Source: CAYUBI01 sp964443005 (GTDB taxonomy: Bacteria > Margulisbacteria > Riflemargulisbacteria > GWF2-35-9 > CAYUBI01). From it: 15,737 nt of DNA. A program made the position numbers and the translations under genes. Positions 15,406-15,737 of the stretch are shown here, one piece after another. Every line of letters begins with the position of its first letter. Position 1 is the stretch's first letter. The stretch is from contig CAYUBI010000055.1 of NCBI GenBank assembly GCA_964443005.1, positions 1 to 15,737 of the forward strand. The letters run 5' to 3'. The notes beneath the pieces are model-generated. The model searched no databases. It was not told where the DNA came from and saw nothing but the letters and a program-made list of their open reading frames with translations.

Positions 15406-15434
15406 AATATATCCTGAAGAAACTTTTTTGACAA
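15406..15434 (-). promoter_or_regulatory. sigma70-like promoter of the hyd operon
   Basis: Read on the minus strand, TTGTCA (15429-15434) and TATATT (15406-15411) are spaced by exactly 17 bp. AT-rich sequence lies upstream. The predicted start near 15399 falls inside the Rex box. This would give a leader of about 70 nt before rex. Confidence 0.75.
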
Positions 15435-15543
15435 GAGCTAGTTTAAAATACTTGAATATTTTTTGATTCCTTAAATGGATATCATTTTTATAGAAAAATG
15501 GTCAGAATAGACAGCGTCAAAAAATAAAGGGAGCAAATAAAAT

Positions 15544-15610
15544 TCCCCCATCCTACCCCCATCCCCAGCCCTTCCCCATCTTCATGGGAAAGGGGGTAAA
15601 ACACGTTTGT
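15544..15610. repeat. G/C-rich palindromic repeat, copy 2
   Basis: This is the reverse-strand counterpart of the element between hydF and the prepilin gene. The core is CCCTTCCCCAT (15569-15579), loop CTTC, then ATGGGAAAGGG (15584-15594), with one mismatch. C-rich blocks CCCCCATCC and ACCCCCATCCCC lie on one side and GTAAAACACGTTTGT on the other, matching the AAACG-GTTTT flank of copy 1. Similarity outside the stem shows common origin rather than chance. Confidence 0.8.
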
Positions 15611-15636
15611 CGTATTAATAACATCATCCTTATAAT

Positions 15637-15691
15637 TTTTCCCCATGAAGATGGGGAAAATGTCTGCTTCGGCAGACAGATGGGGGCACGA
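15637..15691. repeat. palindromic repeat, copy 3, with inserted UUCG hairpin
   Basis: The core is TTTTCCCCAT (15637-15646), loop GAAG, then ATGGGGAAAA (15651-15660). It shares CCCCATGAAGATGGGGAA with copy 1 and a downstream ATGGGGGCA, but between them sits a separate perfect hairpin (15661-15678). It points opposite to copy 2, so copies 2 and 3 frame a roughly 150-bp inverted arrangement whose outer ends read CCCCCATC and GATGGGGG. Confidence 0.7.
15661..15678. other. perfect hairpin, 7-bp stem with TTCG loop
   Basis: TGTCTGC-TTCG-GCAGACA is a perfect stem with a tetraloop known to be very stable in RNA (C-UUCG-G). Read on the minus strand it lies about 20 nt after the stop of the partial gene at the right edge and is followed by TTTT, so it could act as a weak terminator for that gene. 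Confidence 0.6.
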
Positions 15692-15698
15692 GGTGAGG

Positions 15699-15737
15699 TT
15701 ACTCTGTATTCATTCCCAACATTTCTTTTGCTTTTTT
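15699..15737 (-). CDS. C-terminal end of an unidentified protein (5' part outside window)
   Basis: Read on the minus strand, the frame from the window edge gives KKAKEMLGMNTE and a TAA at 15699-15701. The composition (Lys, Glu, Ala, Met helix) looks like a genuine protein tail, and stable hairpins follow it. Only 12 residues are visible, so no function can be given. If real, this gene is transcribed toward rex, but the intervening hairpins and the rex promoter suggest a separate unit. Confidence 0.4.
   Translation of the reverse strand, partial: KKAKEMLGMNTE

Noticed and set aside
15544..15691. CRISPR array
   Set aside because: The repeated units are inverted, unequal in length and lack regular spacers, and no cas-like gene is present.

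Overview
The window is AT-rich DNA from a draft assembly; it contains a 100-N gap. Its core is one compact minus-strand operon of about 12.7 kb (15330 down to 2584). The operon joins a cytoplasmic trimeric [FeFe] hydrogenase to its regulator, two of its H-cluster maturases, and a sensory hydrogenase/two-component cassette. A Rex-controlled, NuoE/NuoF-linked HydABC, CCA-encoding tRNA genes and a CHASE-type sensor kinase suggest an anaerobic bacterium, perhaps a low-GC Desulfobacterota (deltaproteobacterial) or clostridial-type fermenter. The sequence alone does not settle the taxon.

Layout by region. 1-1168 (-): a membrane CHASE-domain histidine kinase that runs off the left edge. 1169-2100: a small gene graveyard broken by the assembly gap. 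It holds a C-terminal scrap of a KefF/KefG-like NAD(P)H oxidoreductase and decayed type I restriction-specificity (HsdS-like) sequence fused to the C-terminus of an AAA-type ATPase. 2101-2343 (+): a promoter, tRNA-Arg(TCT), tRNA-His(GTG) and a possible terminator. 2344-2583: nothing recognised. 2584-15330 (-): the hyd operon. 15331-15698: control region with a Rex operator, a sigma70-like promoter and two copies of a G/C-rich palindromic repeat. 15699-15737 (-): probably the last 12 codons of another gene.

Operon order, in the direction of transcription: rex, NuoE-like HydC, NuoF-like HydB, HydA, sensory-hydrogenase histidine kinase, stand-alone receiver, receiver-histidine kinase, hydG, aspartase, hydF, prepilin-like gene. 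Most junctions are overlaps of 4-10 nt or gaps of 8-15 nt, so translation is probably coupled.

How the genes fit together: HydABC resembles the NAD(H)/ferredoxin-linked, probably electron-bifurcating hydrogenases. HydG makes the Fe-CO/CN synthon and HydF is the assembly scaffold. The aspartase may release ammonia for the dithiomethylamine bridge. HydE, the third maturase, is not in the window. Rex sits first and a good Rex box overlaps the expected transcription start, so the operon should respond to NADH/NAD+. The second control layer is the most novel-looking part. It is a soluble sensor with ferredoxin, H-cluster, Fe-S and histidine-kinase domains, plus a receiver and a receiver-kinase, none of which carries a DNA-binding output domain. 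It could be an H2/redox-sensing phosphorelay embedded in the operon it reports on.
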